Positions 29,177 to 40,507 of a DNA stretch of 41,320 nt are shown one piece after another. Below the pieces are notes generated by a model. The model searched no databases. It was not told where the DNA came from and saw only the letters and a program-made list of their open reading frames with translations. Location: positions 1-41,320 of the forward strand of contig JAFGJG010000040.1 in NCBI GenBank assembly GCA_016929195.1. The letters are read 5' to 3'. Source of the DNA: Thermoleophilaceae bacterium. GTDB lineage: Bacteria; Actinomycetota; Thermoleophilia; Solirubrobacterales; Thermoleophilaceae. Both the position numbers and the translations under genes were made by a program. The first letter of the stretch is position 1; every line of letters begins with the position of its first letter.

Positions 29177-29977
29177 GTGGACATCGCCCAGTTCAAGGAG
29201 CGCCAGGCCCATGCCTGGGGGCTCGGCGACTACAGCTCGCTGTCCCGCGTGCTGGCGCCCGCCGCGCGCGACCTCTGCGACGCGTGTGCGGTCGGGGCCG
29301 GGCAGGAGGTGCTCGACGTGGCGGCCGGCGACGGCAACTTCGCGCTCGCGTGCGCGGGCGAGGGGGCGGCCGTCGTCGCCAGCGACCTCGCGCCCGTGAT
29401 GGTGGAGCTCGGCAGGGCCCGCACCGAGGCCGAGGGGTACGACGTCGAGTGGGTCCTGGCCGACGCCGAGGAGCTTCCGTTCGCCGGCGACAGCTTCGAG
29501 TGCGTCGGCTCCGTCTTCGGCGCCGTCTTCGCCCCCCGGCCGGAGGTGATGGCACGCGAGCTGTTCCGGGTGGTGCGCCCGGGCGGCACGGTGGGTCTGA
29601 CGATGTGGACCCACGACAGCTTCACCACCGAGCTGTTCGGCGTCGGCAGACGCTACTCGCCGTCGCCTCCCGACCTCCCGCGAGCGGAGCTCTGGGGCGA
29701 CGAGGACACCGTCCGCGAGCGGCTCGACGGCCTCGCGGCCCGCATCGAGACCGAGCGCCGCACGATCGTCTGGGAGGGCGAGTCGCCCGAGGAGTTCGTC
29801 GACCGGCTCGAGCGCGACGCGCCGATGCAGGTGGCCGCACGGCAGTCGCTCTCCGAGGAGGAGCTCGAGGCGAGCCACGCCGACTACCTCGAGGTCGTTC
29901 GCCGCCGCGCCGGGGGAGACGGCCCCGTGCGGATCGAGAGCGAGTACCTCCAGATCGTGGCGCGCAGGCGCGGTTAG
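29177..29977 (+). CDS. Class I SAM-dependent methyltransferase
   Basis: 266 residues with the Rossmann-type SAM fold: motif I VLDVAAGDGN (residues 45-54), the acidic residue after strand 2 in VVASDLAPVMVELGR, motif II region VLADAEELPFAGDSFECV, and the post-motif RVVRPGGTVGLTMW. It belongs to the UbiE/Methyltransf_11 type, whose substrates vary widely, so none is proposed. GTG start (29177). truA begins two bases after its stop. Confidence 0.85.
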   Translation: MDIAQFKERQAHAWGLGDYSSLSRVLAPAARDLCDACAVGAGQEVLDVAAGDGNFALACAGEGAAVVASDLAPVMVELGRARTEAEGYDVEWVLADAEELPFAGDSFECVGSVFGAVFAPRPEVMARELFRVVRPGGTVGLTMWTHDSFTTELFGVGRRYSPSPPDLPRAELWGDEDTVRERLDGLAARIETERRTIVWEGESPEEFVDRLERDAPMQVAARQSLSEEELEASHADYLEVVRRRAGGDGPVRIESEYLQIVARRRG

Positions 29978-29979
29978 CG

Positions 29980-30687
29980 CTGGCCGCCCGCCTCCTGCTC
30001 GAGTACGACGGCTCGGAGTTCGCCGGGTGGGCGACCCAGCCCGGGCGGCGCACCGTCCAGGGCGTGCTCGAGGAGGCGCTCGCGACGGTGGTCCGGCGGC
30101 CCGTCCCGCTGACCGTGGCCGGCCGCACCGACGCCGGCGTCCACGCGCGGGGGCAGGTGGCAAGCCACGACGGCGAGGCGATTGCTGCCGAGCGCCTGAA
30201 CGGCCTGCTGCCCGGCGACGTGAGCGTGCTCCGCTCCGAGCCGGCACCGGAGGGGTTCGACGCGCGCCGCAACGCGCGCGCCCGCACCTACCGCTACCGG
30301 GTGCTGGCGCGCCGCGAGCCCAGCGCGCTCGAGCGCCGGCGCGCGCTCTGGTGGCCGCGCCCGCTCGACCGCGACGTGCTCGACGCCTGCGCGGCCGCGC
30401 TGCACGGCACGCACGACTTCACCGCATTCACGCCCACCGAGACGGAGCACGTGCGCTTCGAGCGCGACGTCCTCCGGGCCGAGTGGCTGGACGAGCCCGA
30501 CGGTGTGCTCGCCCTCTGGATCGAGGCGGACACGTTCATGCGGCACATGGTGCGCATCCTCGTCGGCACCATGCTGCGGACCGCCTCTCCCGGCGATTTC
30601 GTCACCCTCCTGACCGGCCGGCCGCGCTCCGAGGCCGGGCCCACGGCGCCGCCGCACGGGCTCTACCTCGAGGCCGTGCGCTACTGA
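29980..30687 (+). CDS. truA: tRNA pseudouridine synthase A
   Basis: TruA makes pseudouridine at positions 38-40 of the anticodon arm. The 235-residue product has the N-terminal LLLEYDGSEFAGW, the catalytic Asp51 in AGRTDAGVHARGQV, YRYRVLARR and the later FMRHMVRILVGTML. The frame is open far upstream but only as shadow sequence. CTG 29980 is the only initiator-like codon at the right place, two bases after the methyltransferase stop, so a CTG start is proposed. No Shine-Dalgarno sequence is seen. Confidence 0.93.
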   Translation: MAARLLLEYDGSEFAGWATQPGRRTVQGVLEEALATVVRRPVPLTVAGRTDAGVHARGQVASHDGEAIAAERLNGLLPGDVSVLRSEPAPEGFDARRNARARTYRYRVLARREPSALERRRALWWPRPLDRDVLDACAAALHGTHDFTAFTPTETEHVRFERDVLRAEWLDEPDGVLALWIEADTFMRHMVRILVGTMLRTASPGDFVTLLTGRPRSEAGPTAPPHGLYLEAVRY

Positions 30688-33794
<3,107 letters not shown>

Positions 33795-33796
33795 GG

Positions 33797-35050
33797 TCAG
33801 CCGCTCACGCCCGCGATCGCCTGCACCATCCGGTCCTGGATGCCGCGGGCGGTCGTCGGCGGGAAGGCGTTCATGAGGATCGAGAACGCGTACGTGTCGC
33901 CCGAGCGCGCCTCGCAGTAGCCCGAGAGCGCGCTCACGTCAGAGAGCGTCCCGGTCTTCGCGTGGCAGTTGCCGCGGGCGGGGCCGCGGCGCATCCGGTC
34001 GTAGAGGGTGCCGTCGCGCCCGGCGATCGGCAGCGATTCCACGAACGCGTCGTAGCCCTCGGTTCGCATGACCGCGCCGAGCAGCTTCACGATCGCCGCA
34101 GGCGATGCGCGGTTCCCGCGCGACAGCCCGGAGCCGTCCACCAGCCGGGCCCGGGCGCCGAGCCGGCGGGCGTACCGGGCCGCGAGCCTGGCGCCGCCGG
34201 CGGTCGTGCCGCGCCCGCGCGCCTGTAGCGCCAGGTCCTTCACGAGCGTCTCGGCGAAGAAGTTGTCCGAGGGCTTGTTGGTGAGCTTCACGAGCCGCTC
34301 CATCGGCGGCGACTCCACGCTCGCCAGCACGTCCAGCCCGCGCGGCGCCCTGCCGGTCCGCGGCGTCCGCTTGACGACCACCCCGCGGGCCTCGAGCGCG
34401 TCGTCCAGCCTGGCCGCCGCGAAGCTCGGCGGGTTCGCCTGGAACGCCGCGCCGCCCTCGTCGGCGAGCCCGCGGTTGAAGGACAGCGCGCTCAGGGGGC
34501 CGACCCAGATCGACACGCCGTAGCGCGAGTCGGGGCCGCCGCGCAGCGAGTCGAAGCGCGACTCGTCGCCGTAGACGCGCCCGGTCACGCGCTCGATGCC
34601 GGCGGCCGTGAGTGCCTTCGCGAGCGCCTCGACCGTGGCCCCGCGGCCGTACGAGCGGCGCGTAAAGCGGCGGGTCCCGAAGGTGGGGTCCCCGCCGCCG
34701 CGCAGGTAGAGGTCACCGCGCCAGATGCCGTCCTCGCCGAGGCGGCCGCGGCCCAGCACCTCGGTGCCGAGCGTGCCCTCGGTGCCGTAGCGGGCCAGCG
34801 CGGCCGAGGTGGTGAACAGCTTGGTGTTCGAGGCGAGGATGCGCCTGTAGCCGCTCTTCCACGAGAAGACGCGGCGGCCCTCGGAGAGGTTCACGACGTA
34901 CGCGCTCGCGTAGCCGCCGGCCGCGCGCATCTGGCGCGCCAGCGCGGAGCCCAGGCCCGCCTGGGTCCCGGCGTCGGCAGGGCCGGCCGCGGCGCCTCCC
35001 AGCGCGCAGGCTGCCAGTGCCACGATCGCTGCCTTGCGGTTCGGCGGCAT
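33797..35050 (-). CDS. dacB: D-alanyl-D-alanine carboxypeptidase/endopeptidase (PBP4 family)
   Basis: A class C low-molecular-weight penicillin-binding protein that trims peptidoglycan peptides. The 417 residues have a signal peptide (KAAIVALAACALGG ... ADA, cleavage near residue 27), then the three active-site motifs: SNTK (S74-K77), SDN in KPSDNFFAETLVKDL, and KTG in CHAKTGTLSDV. ATG 35050 gives the signal peptide; the frame continues upstream only as shadow. It is divergent from the patatin-like gene, with 69 bases between them. Confidence 0.93.
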   Translation of the reverse strand: MPPNRKAAIVALAACALGGAAAGPADAGTQAGLGSALARQMRAAGGYASAYVVNLSEGRRVFSWKSGYRRILASNTKLFTTSAALARYGTEGTLGTEVLGRGRLGEDGIWRGDLYLRGGGDPTFGTRRFTRRSYGRGATVEALAKALTAAGIERVTGRVYGDESRFDSLRGGPDSRYGVSIWVGPLSALSFNRGLADEGGAAFQANPPSFAAARLDDALEARGVVVKRTPRTGRAPRGLDVLASVESPPMERLVKLTNKPSDNFFAETLVKDLALQARGRGTTAGGARLAARYARRLGARARLVDGSGLSRGNRASPAAIVKLLGAVMRTEGYDAFVESLPIAGRDGTLYDRMRRGPARGNCHAKTGTLSDVSALSGYCEARSGDTYAFSILMNAFPPTTARGIQDRMVQAIAGVSG

Positions 35051-35104
35051 GGAGCGGAAACACGGTAGCGACCGGCGCGGAGCGGTATCCGGGGGCGGAT
35101 CCGC

Positions 35105-35110
35105 GATAAT
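35105..35110 (+). promoter_or_regulatory. -10 box of the patatin-like gene
   Basis: GATAAT is near consensus and ends nine bases before the ATG. No -35 match is seen 16-18 bases upstream. It implies a very short leader. Confidence 0.45.
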
Positions 35111-35119
35111 GGGGGGCCG

Positions 35120-36388
35120 ATGGGTGATGTAGTCCGGCTCGAGAAGCCGTCGAAGGCCGGCCGGAAGACGGCCGGCAAGCCGCCCCGGAGGCGGCCGAAG
35201 CGCTCGCGGACCGCGCTGGTGCTCGGCGGCGGGGGGTTCACCGGCGGCGTCTACGAGATCGGGGCGCTGCGCGCGCTCGACCTGCTGGCCGTCAACCGCA
35301 CGGTCAACCAGTTCGACGTCTACGTGGGCACGAGCGCCGGCTCCTTCGTGGCCTCGCTCGTGGCCAACGGGGTCACGCCCGAGGAGATGATGCGCGTGGT
35401 CAACCAGCAGGTCCCCACGCCCTTCCGGGACGTGGACCGCGGCACGCTGATGCGCCCCAACGCCAGGGAGTTCGCCCAGAGCGCCGCGCTCCTGCCGCTC
35501 CGGGTCCTGGGACTCGCGCGCAGCTTCGTCTCGCAGCTGGGCTCCGCGTCGCTGATCGACCTCGCGGTCGGCGTCGCCGAGGCGCTCCCGTCGGGCCTCT
35601 ACGACGGGGCCGGCATCCAGGAGTACCTCGAGACCGTGCTCGGCGACCCCGACCGCGTGAACGACTTCCGCCTGCTCGAGAACGAGCTCTACCTCACCGC
35701 CACCGACCTCGACACCTGCGAGCGGATCGTGCTCGGCGGCCCGGAGTGGGACGACGTGTCGATCTCGCGCGCCGTCGCCGCCAGCACGGCCCTCCCGATG
35801 GTCTACAAGCCGATCGAGATCAAGGGCCGGCACCTCGTGGACGGCGGGATCCGCTCGACCACCAACGTGGACGTTGCGGTCGAGCGCGGCGCCAAGTTCG
35901 TGATCGTGGTCAACCCGCTGGTCCCCTACGTGAACGACTTCCAGAAGGTCATCCCGACGATGCTCGGGAGCCGCGTCCGGCGCGTGGCCGACATGGGCTT
36001 CCCGCAGATCGGCTACCAGGCGTTCAAGCTGCTCGCCCACCAGCGCCTCCACGAGGCGGTCCGCCACTGGCGCGAGAAGTACCCGGGCGTGGACATCATC
36101 CTGATCGAGCCCGATCCCAACGACGAGCTGATGTTCGAGACGAACATCCTCAACTTCACGCGGCGCGTGGAGATCGCCCGGCACGGGTTCGAGTCGGTCA
36201 CGCTGAAGCTGGCGTCCGACTACGACGAGCTCAAGGCCGTCTGCGCCAAGCACGGCATCGAGATCTCGGCCACGCGCGTGCGCAAGGTGGTGCGCCGGTT
36301 CGCCGAGGAGCGTGAGCAGAGCGCCGGCTGGCGGCGCATCTTCGAGCAGACGACCGGCGCCCTGCTGCGCCAGTCGGAGGACGGCTAG
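35120..36388 (+). CDS. Patatin-like phospholipase (serine lipase)
   Basis: 422 residues. After a basic Lys/Arg/Pro-rich N terminus (residues 9-31) the patatin fold begins with the oxyanion loop GGGGFTGGVYE (36-46), the nucleophile elbow GTSAG with S72, and the catalytic aspartate D241 in the DGG motif (LVDGGIRSTTN). These form the Ser-Asp dyad of acyl hydrolases acting on lipids. The C-terminal 150 residues extend beyond the catalytic core, as in bacterial RssA-like and longer members. No signal peptide is seen; the basic N terminus may bind membranes or nucleic acid. The stop shares CTAG with the convergent aminotransferase gene. Confidence 0.9.
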   Translation: MGDVVRLEKPSKAGRKTAGKPPRRRPKRSRTALVLGGGGFTGGVYEIGALRALDLLAVNRTVNQFDVYVGTSAGSFVASLVANGVTPEEMMRVVNQQVPTPFRDVDRGTLMRPNAREFAQSAALLPLRVLGLARSFVSQLGSASLIDLAVGVAEALPSGLYDGAGIQEYLETVLGDPDRVNDFRLLENELYLTATDLDTCERIVLGGPEWDDVSISRAVAASTALPMVYKPIEIKGRHLVDGGIRSTTNVDVAVERGAKFVIVVNPLVPYVNDFQKVIPTMLGSRVRRVADMGFPQIGYQAFKLLAHQRLHEAVRHWREKYPGVDIILIEPDPNDELMFETNILNFTRRVEIARHGFESVTLKLASDYDELKAVCAKHGIEISATRVRKVVRRFAEEREQSAGWRRIFEQTTGALLRQSEDG

Positions 36389-37506
36389 CCGCCGTCCCCG
36401 CTCAGAGCATTCTCCAGCGCCCGCAGCAGCCGGTCGGTTGCGCGCTCGTCGCGGATCGTGATGCGCACGTGGTCGTCCGCGCCGAGCGGGCCGCCCGGCG
36501 CCACGATCACCCCCTGACGGAGCAGGCGCTTGGTCAGCTCGGCTCCGTCGATTCCGCGAGCGCTCAGCCAGACGAAGTTGGCCTGGCTCGGCTCCGCGTC
36601 CACGGGCAGCTTGCGCAGCGCCTGGAAGAGCCGCGCGCGCTCGCGCGAGACGGCGTCGCGCCGGCGCCTCAGCTCGGCGTCGCCGCCCTGGAGCGCGTAC
36701 TCCACGGCCGCCTGCGACAGCGCGTTGACGCCGAGCACCGGGGCGATGGTGCCGAGCAGGTCCGCGTCGCTGCCCACGGCGTAGCCCACGCGCAGCCCCG
36801 AGAGCCCGTAGGCCTTCGAGAAGGTGCGCACGACCAGCAGGCGCGGAAAGGCCTTCACCAGCCTCAGGCAGGCGTCCGCCTCCTCCACGTCCTGGAAGTG
36901 CACGAGCGCCTCGTCGAGCAGGACGTGGACCCGCTCGGGCAGCACGGCGAGCAGCGGCCCCAGCTCGGCCGCCGGCAGGTAGTGGCCGGTGGGGTCGTTC
37001 GGGTTGCAGATCACGAGCGCCCGCGTGCGCTCGGTCACCGCCCCGGCGAGCGCGGGGCCGTGGTGCGGCTCGTCGTCGGCCGTGACGGAGACCGGCTTGG
37101 CCCGCGCCCGCGTGGCCATCAGCGGGTACAGCGGGTAGGACGGCCAGGGCATCACGATCTCGTCGCCGGGCGAGAGCAGCGTCAGGGCCGCGGTCTGGAG
37201 CAGCTCCGCCGCCCCGTTGCCGAGCACGACCTGCTCGGGCGCCACGTCGTGGCGCTCGGCGAGCAGCCGCCGGACGTTCCCGGCGTACCGGTCCGGATAG
37301 CCGTTCACCCGCCCGCGGGCGCGCGCGATCGCGGCGTTGACGATCTCGGAGTTCGGGAGGTCGGGCCACTCGGTGCCGGAGAGGTCGAGGTCCGGCACCT
37401 GCTCGAGCGCCAGCCTGCGCTCGGCCGCGCGGCGCTCGCGCAGCTCGCGGTTGCGGTCATCCTCGTCGACGTCGTCGAACTGGCGGTAGTAGGAGAAGAG
37501 ATCCAC
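36385..37506 (-). CDS. PLP-dependent aminotransferase, histidinol-phosphate aminotransferase-like
   Basis: 373 residues of fold type I, class I/II. Features: NGAAELLQTAALTLLSPGD, the substrate loop WPSYPLYPLM, NPNDPTG (168-174), the PLP-binding DEA at 198-200, and the Schiff-base K231 in TFSKAYGLSGLRVGYAVG. HisC enzymes normally read DEAY at this place; here it is DEAL, followed by VHFQDVEE, so the substrate may differ. The first 40 residues are charged (acidic DDVDEDDR, then Arg-rich). No other histidine-biosynthesis genes are nearby. It follows a membrane-protein gene by four bases. Confidence 0.85.
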   Translation of the reverse strand: MDLFSYYRQFDDVDEDDRNRELRERRAAERRLALEQVPDLDLSGTEWPDLPNSEIVNAAIARARGRVNGYPDRYAGNVRRLLAERHDVAPEQVVLGNGAAELLQTAALTLLSPGDEIVMPWPSYPLYPLMATRARAKPVSVTADDEPHHGPALAGAVTERTRALVICNPNDPTGHYLPAAELGPLLAVLPERVHVLLDEALVHFQDVEEADACLRLVKAFPRLLVVRTFSKAYGLSGLRVGYAVGSDADLLGTIAPVLGVNALSQAAVEYALQGGDAELRRRRDAVSRERARLFQALRKLPVDAEPSQANFVWLSARGIDGAELTKRLLRQGVIVAPGGPLGADDHVRITIRDERATDRLLRALENALSGDGG

Positions 37507-37510
37507 GCCG

Positions 37511-37987
37511 CTACTGCGACGGCGCGAGACTGGGCGCCGGGCCCTGGATCAGCAGGAACCAGATGCCGAAGGCGACCAGCGCGACGCCCACGCTCGCCGC
37601 GAAGATGCGCTCGAGCGCGCCGCGCTCCTGGCGGTGCCCGGCGGCGCGACGCACGATCTTCCAGGCGTGGTCCACCCGCTTGGCCGCGGCCATCGTGAGC
37701 ATGAGCGATGCCAGGCAGCCGAGCATGATGGTCGAGATGCCCGCGGTCACGTAGCCGGTGAGGTACTCGACTTGGGAGCCGATCCACAGCCAGGCGGCCG
37801 GCTGCGGGCCGAACAGGCTGAGACAGAGGATCAGCTCGACGGCCAGCAGAGCGTGGGCGAGGGCCGCGTCGCGCCGGAGGCGCCGGCGGCTGGTCTCGGG
37901 CGGCGCCTCCTTGAAATGCACGGGCGCCGTGCCGGGACGGCGCCCGATGAACAGTCCGCCGGTGTCGGTGGGGTCGTTGCTGGCCAT
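37511..37987 (-). CDS. Predicted membrane protein, function unknown
   Basis: 158 residues with a soluble N terminus of about 40 residues, then three hydrophobic segments (HALLAVELILCLSLFG, VTAGISTIMLGCLASLMLTMAAA and VGVALVAFGIWFLLIQG) and a basic loop between the last two. I do not recognise the family. It lies four bases upstream of the aminotransferase gene on the same strand, so the two are likely co-transcribed. A GC hairpin separates it from the acyl-CoA synthetase gene upstream. Confidence 0.65.
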   Translation of the reverse strand: MASNDPTDTGGLFIGRRPGTAPVHFKEAPPETSRRRLRRDAALAHALLAVELILCLSLFGPQPAAWLWIGSQVEYLTGYVTAGISTIMLGCLASLMLTMAAAKRVDHAWKIVRRAAGHRQERGALERIFAASVGVALVAFGIWFLLIQGPAPSLAPSQ

Positions 37988-38012
37988 GGCGGCGAGGGGG
38001 GCGCCGGCCTCC

Positions 38013-38034
38013 GGGGCCCGGACGGCCCGGCCCC
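38013..38034 (-). terminator. GC hairpin after the acyl-CoA synthetase gene
   Basis: GGGGCC (38013-38018) pairs with GGCCCC (38029-38034) with further partial pairing inside. It lies about 11 bases beyond the synthetase stop and before the next same-strand gene. Without a T-run, its role is uncertain. Confidence 0.3.
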
Positions 38035-38044
38035 CCGACTCAAT

Positions 38045-39868
38045 CTATCGGGCGCGAGAGTAGACCCCGTCGATGACGTCCGCGAACTTCTCGTGGACCA
38101 CGTTGCGCTTGACCTTCAGCGTCGGCGTGAGCTCGCCGGTCTCCTGCGACAGGTCGCCCGGCAGGACCTCGAAGCGCTTGATCTGCTCGACGGGCCCGAC
38201 GTGCGAGTTCACCTCGTCGACGACCTTCTGGATCTCGGCGTGCACGCGCTCGTCCTGCGGCAGCGTCGACGGGTCCTCCACGCCCAGCTCCTGAGCCAGC
38301 GCCGGAAGCTCCTCCTGGTCGAGCGTGATCAGCGCGACCAGGTACGGACGCCGGTCTCCCACCACCACCGCCTGTGAGATCCAGCGGCTCTGCTTGAGCC
38401 CGTTCTCCAGGTTCGCGGGGGTGATGTTCTTCCCGCCCGCGGTGATGATGATGTCCTTCTTGCGTCCGGTGATGAAGAGGAACCCGTCCTCGTCCAGCCG
38501 GCCGAGGTCGCCGGTGTGGAGCCAGCGATCCTCGAGCGCCTCGGCGGTCGCCTCGTCGTTCTTGTAGTAGCCCTGGAAGATGTTCGGGCCCTTGATCAGC
38601 ACCTCGCCGTCATCGGCGATCTTCACCTCCACACCCGCCTGCGGGCGGCCCACGGAGCCGAACCGGAACCCGTTGCCGGTCGGCCGGTTGACGGTGGCGC
38701 TCGTGGAGGTCTCGGTCATGCCGTAGCCCTCCATGACGGGCACGCCGCAGGCGTAGAAGAACCGCAGGATCTCCGGCGCGATCGGGGCGGCGCCCGTCAC
38801 GCACTCGCGGATCTTGCCGCCGAACAGGGCGCGGACGTTCTTGTAGAGCGCCTCCTCGGCCTTGTCGAACGCGGCCTCGAGCTCCGGGGGGACCTCCTCG
38901 CCGGCCTCCCGCGCCATGCGCACCTTCACGCCCACGTCGACCGCCTTGTCGAGCTGCTCGCGGTCGGGCGCCGCGTTCGTGGCCAGCGTGTAGATCTTCT
39001 CGAACATCCGCGGCACCGAGGGGAAGAAGCTCGGCTTGACCTCGGTGAGGTCGGGGATGATCTGCTTCGGGTCGCCGGACCAGTAGGCGAGGATCGCGCC
39101 CAGCTCGAACGTCGCGAACTGGATCAGGATCGCGAACGCGTGAGCGAGCGGCAGGAAGAGGTAGGCGCTGTCGCCCTCCTCGAGCACGCTGTCCTTGATG
39201 ACGGCGTCCGTGATCGCGCGGTAGTTGCCGTGCGAGAGGAGGCAGCCCTTGGGCGGGCCGGTGGTGCCGGAGGTGTAGATGAAGAGGCAGACGTCGTCGG
39301 GCGCCACGGCCTCGTAGCGCTTCTTCCACTCGGCCGCGTCCCGTGCGGCCCCGCGCTCGCGCAGAGCCTCGACGGAGACCTCGCCCTGCTCCGCGTCGAG
39401 CTCGGCGCCGCCCGGGTCGATCACGATCACGTGCTTCAGCTCCGGGCAGCGGGAGCGCACCTCGCGCACCTTTGCCAGCTGCTCGGCGTCCTCGGCGAAC
39501 ACCGCGCGCGAGTCGGAGTGCGCCAGCACGTACTGGCATTCCTCGGCGGAGTTGGTCTGATAGATCGTGACGAGCGCGGCCCCGGAGGTGAGGATCCCGA
39601 AGCATGCGTCGGTCCACTCGTGGCGGGTGTGCGAGAGGATCGCGACCTTCTCGCCTGGCTCGATCCCCAGGTCCACGAGGCCGAGCGAGATCTCGCGCAC
39701 GGCGCGGCCCAGCTCGTTGTAGGTGAGGTCGACCCAGGAGTCGCCCGACTTGTACCGCTGTGCGATCTGGTCGCCGTACTTCTCGGCGGCGAGCGGCAGC
39801 AGGTCAGCGATCGTCTTGGAGCCGGTGCCCACACCGGCCCCCGCCACACCGGCGGTCACAGCTTCCAT
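38045..39868 (-). CDS. Long-chain acyl-CoA synthetase (AMP-forming)
   Basis: Activates fatty acids with ATP to acyl-AMP and then acyl-CoA. The 607 residues hold the AMP-binding motif YTSGTTGPPKG, EGYGMTETS, the HTGDLGRLDEDGFLFITGR hinge and KKDIIITAGGKNI of the ANL superfamily. The length and the KVKRNVVHEKFADVIDGVYS end resemble actinobacterial FadD15-type long-chain enzymes. A -10 box TAGAAT (plus 39901-39906) and a GGAGGGAG ribosome-binding site lie upstream of the ATG. The small helix-turn-helix-like gene ends 67 bases upstream on the same strand. Confidence 0.92.
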   Translation of the reverse strand: MEAVTAGVAGAGVGTGSKTIADLLPLAAEKYGDQIAQRYKSGDSWVDLTYNELGRAVREISLGLVDLGIEPGEKVAILSHTRHEWTDACFGILTSGAALVTIYQTNSAEECQYVLAHSDSRAVFAEDAEQLAKVREVRSRCPELKHVIVIDPGGAELDAEQGEVSVEALRERGAARDAAEWKKRYEAVAPDDVCLFIYTSGTTGPPKGCLLSHGNYRAITDAVIKDSVLEEGDSAYLFLPLAHAFAILIQFATFELGAILAYWSGDPKQIIPDLTEVKPSFFPSVPRMFEKIYTLATNAAPDREQLDKAVDVGVKVRMAREAGEEVPPELEAAFDKAEEALYKNVRALFGGKIRECVTGAAPIAPEILRFFYACGVPVMEGYGMTETSTSATVNRPTGNGFRFGSVGRPQAGVEVKIADDGEVLIKGPNIFQGYYKNDEATAEALEDRWLHTGDLGRLDEDGFLFITGRKKDIIITAGGKNITPANLENGLKQSRWISQAVVVGDRRPYLVALITLDQEELPALAQELGVEDPSTLPQDERVHAEIQKVVDEVNSHVGPVEQIKRFEVLPGDLSQETGELTPTLKVKRNVVHEKFADVIDGVYSRAR

Positions 39869-39900
39869 CGACTCTCCCTCCGAAGCACGATTGACCGCCG

Positions 39901-39906
39901 ATTCTA
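39901..39906 (-). promoter_or_regulatory. -10 box of the acyl-CoA synthetase gene
   Basis: On the minus strand TAGAAT, one mismatch from consensus, 32 bases before the ATG. The leader contains GGAGGGAG, so unlike several neighbours this gene looks leadered. No -35 box is evident. Confidence 0.4.
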
Positions 39907-39935
39907 AGCGGACGGCGCGCCTGGGGAGGCGGGGG

Positions 39936-40112
39936 CTACGCCTGAAGCAGCTGCTTGCTGCGCTTGGCGTGCTTGAGACTGGAGAGGAAGAGGGTCTTGT
40001 CGATCCGGCCCTGGAATATCGGCACGCCCATCTCCATGCACTTCGAGATGACCTCGCGCCGGTGCATGCCCGCCTCCCGGCCGAGTTCCGTGGGCGTCAG
40101 ATGGATCGCCAT
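39936..40112 (-). CDS. Small helix-turn-helix-like protein, function unknown
   Basis: 58 residues, starting MAIHLTPTELGREAGMHRRE and ending in a basic Lys/Ser/Leu stretch (KHAKRSKQLLQA). LTPTELGREAGMHRREVISKC looks like the first two helices of a helix-turn-helix (small helix, Ala-Gly turn, recognition helix), followed by MGVPIFQGRIDKTLF, like the strand pair of an excisionase-type winged domain. The ribosome-binding site is the best in the window: AGGAGGA (plus 40121-40127) eight bases before the ATG. The length, start signal and clean protein-like sequence make this a real gene. DNA binding is inferred from pattern only. Confidence 0.75.
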   Translation of the reverse strand: MAIHLTPTELGREAGMHRREVISKCMEMGVPIFQGRIDKTLFLSSLKHAKRSKQLLQA

Positions 40113-40120
40113 CTAGCAGT

Positions 40121-40127
40121 TCCTCCT
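40121..40127 (-). promoter_or_regulatory. Strong Shine-Dalgarno site of the small helix-turn-helix-like gene
   Basis: AGGAGGA on the minus strand, eight bases from the ATG. It decides the start at 40112 and supports translation of a frame too short for usual gene calls. Upstream, TTGCGG and TACTCT spaced by 16 bases may be the promoter. Confidence 0.7.
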
Positions 40128-40234
40128 CGTCGCGAAAAGACCGTGAGCGGAGAGTATCGGCTGGTGGGGACGCCGCAAGCCGATTCGCGGAATTTGCGTC
40201 GTTCCCGAGTTCGGATCGTGGACGGAAGGCGGGG

Positions 40235-40240
40235 TAATCT
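40235..40240 (+). promoter_or_regulatory. -10 box of the 85-residue gene
   Basis: TAATCT lies exactly seven bases before the GTG at 40248, the distance expected when transcription starts at the first base of the start codon. No Shine-Dalgarno sequence is present. Confidence 0.45.
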
Positions 40241-40247
40241 CCGGCGC

Positions 40248-40505
40248 GTGAGCGCCAGGCGAACCGCCAAGGCCGCCGACGATCCCTTCCTCGAGTCCCT
40301 CATGGACACGAGCCTGTACTCGATGGGGGCCTTCTTCAGCGACGAGCACCCGGACCTCGTGAGCGAGGTGATCGCGCAGAGCGAGGCGATCGAGCAGGCC
40401 GGGCTGCGCGCCTACGCGGAGGAGCACGACATGACCCTCTCGGCGTGCTTCGAGACGCTCCTCACCGGCCTCGCGGTCCGGTACTACAACGCGGTGGCGG
40501 CCTAG
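40248..40505 (+). CDS. Small protein of 85 residues, function unknown
   Basis: The GTG at 40248 starts a mostly helical-looking, acidic product: a short basic N terminus (VSARRTAKAAD), then FLESLMDTSLYSMGAFFSDE, VSEVIAQSEAIEQAGLRAYA and a final ACFETLLTGLAVRYYNAVAA. No membrane helix or signal peptide. The frame is open further upstream, but only this start has a -10 box at leaderless distance. The next gene begins two bases after the stop, so both are probably one transcript. Family not recognised. Confidence 0.65.
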   Translation: MSARRTAKAADDPFLESLMDTSLYSMGAFFSDEHPDLVSEVIAQSEAIEQAGLRAYAEEHDMTLSACFETLLTGLAVRYYNAVAA

Positions 40506-40507
40506 GG

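Noticed and set aside
33797-37369. A 1190-codon minus-strand open frame suggesting a giant fusion protein
   Set aside because: Only its last 417 codons (dacB) make sense; the first part is the antisense of the patatin gene and a wrong frame of the aminotransferase gene.
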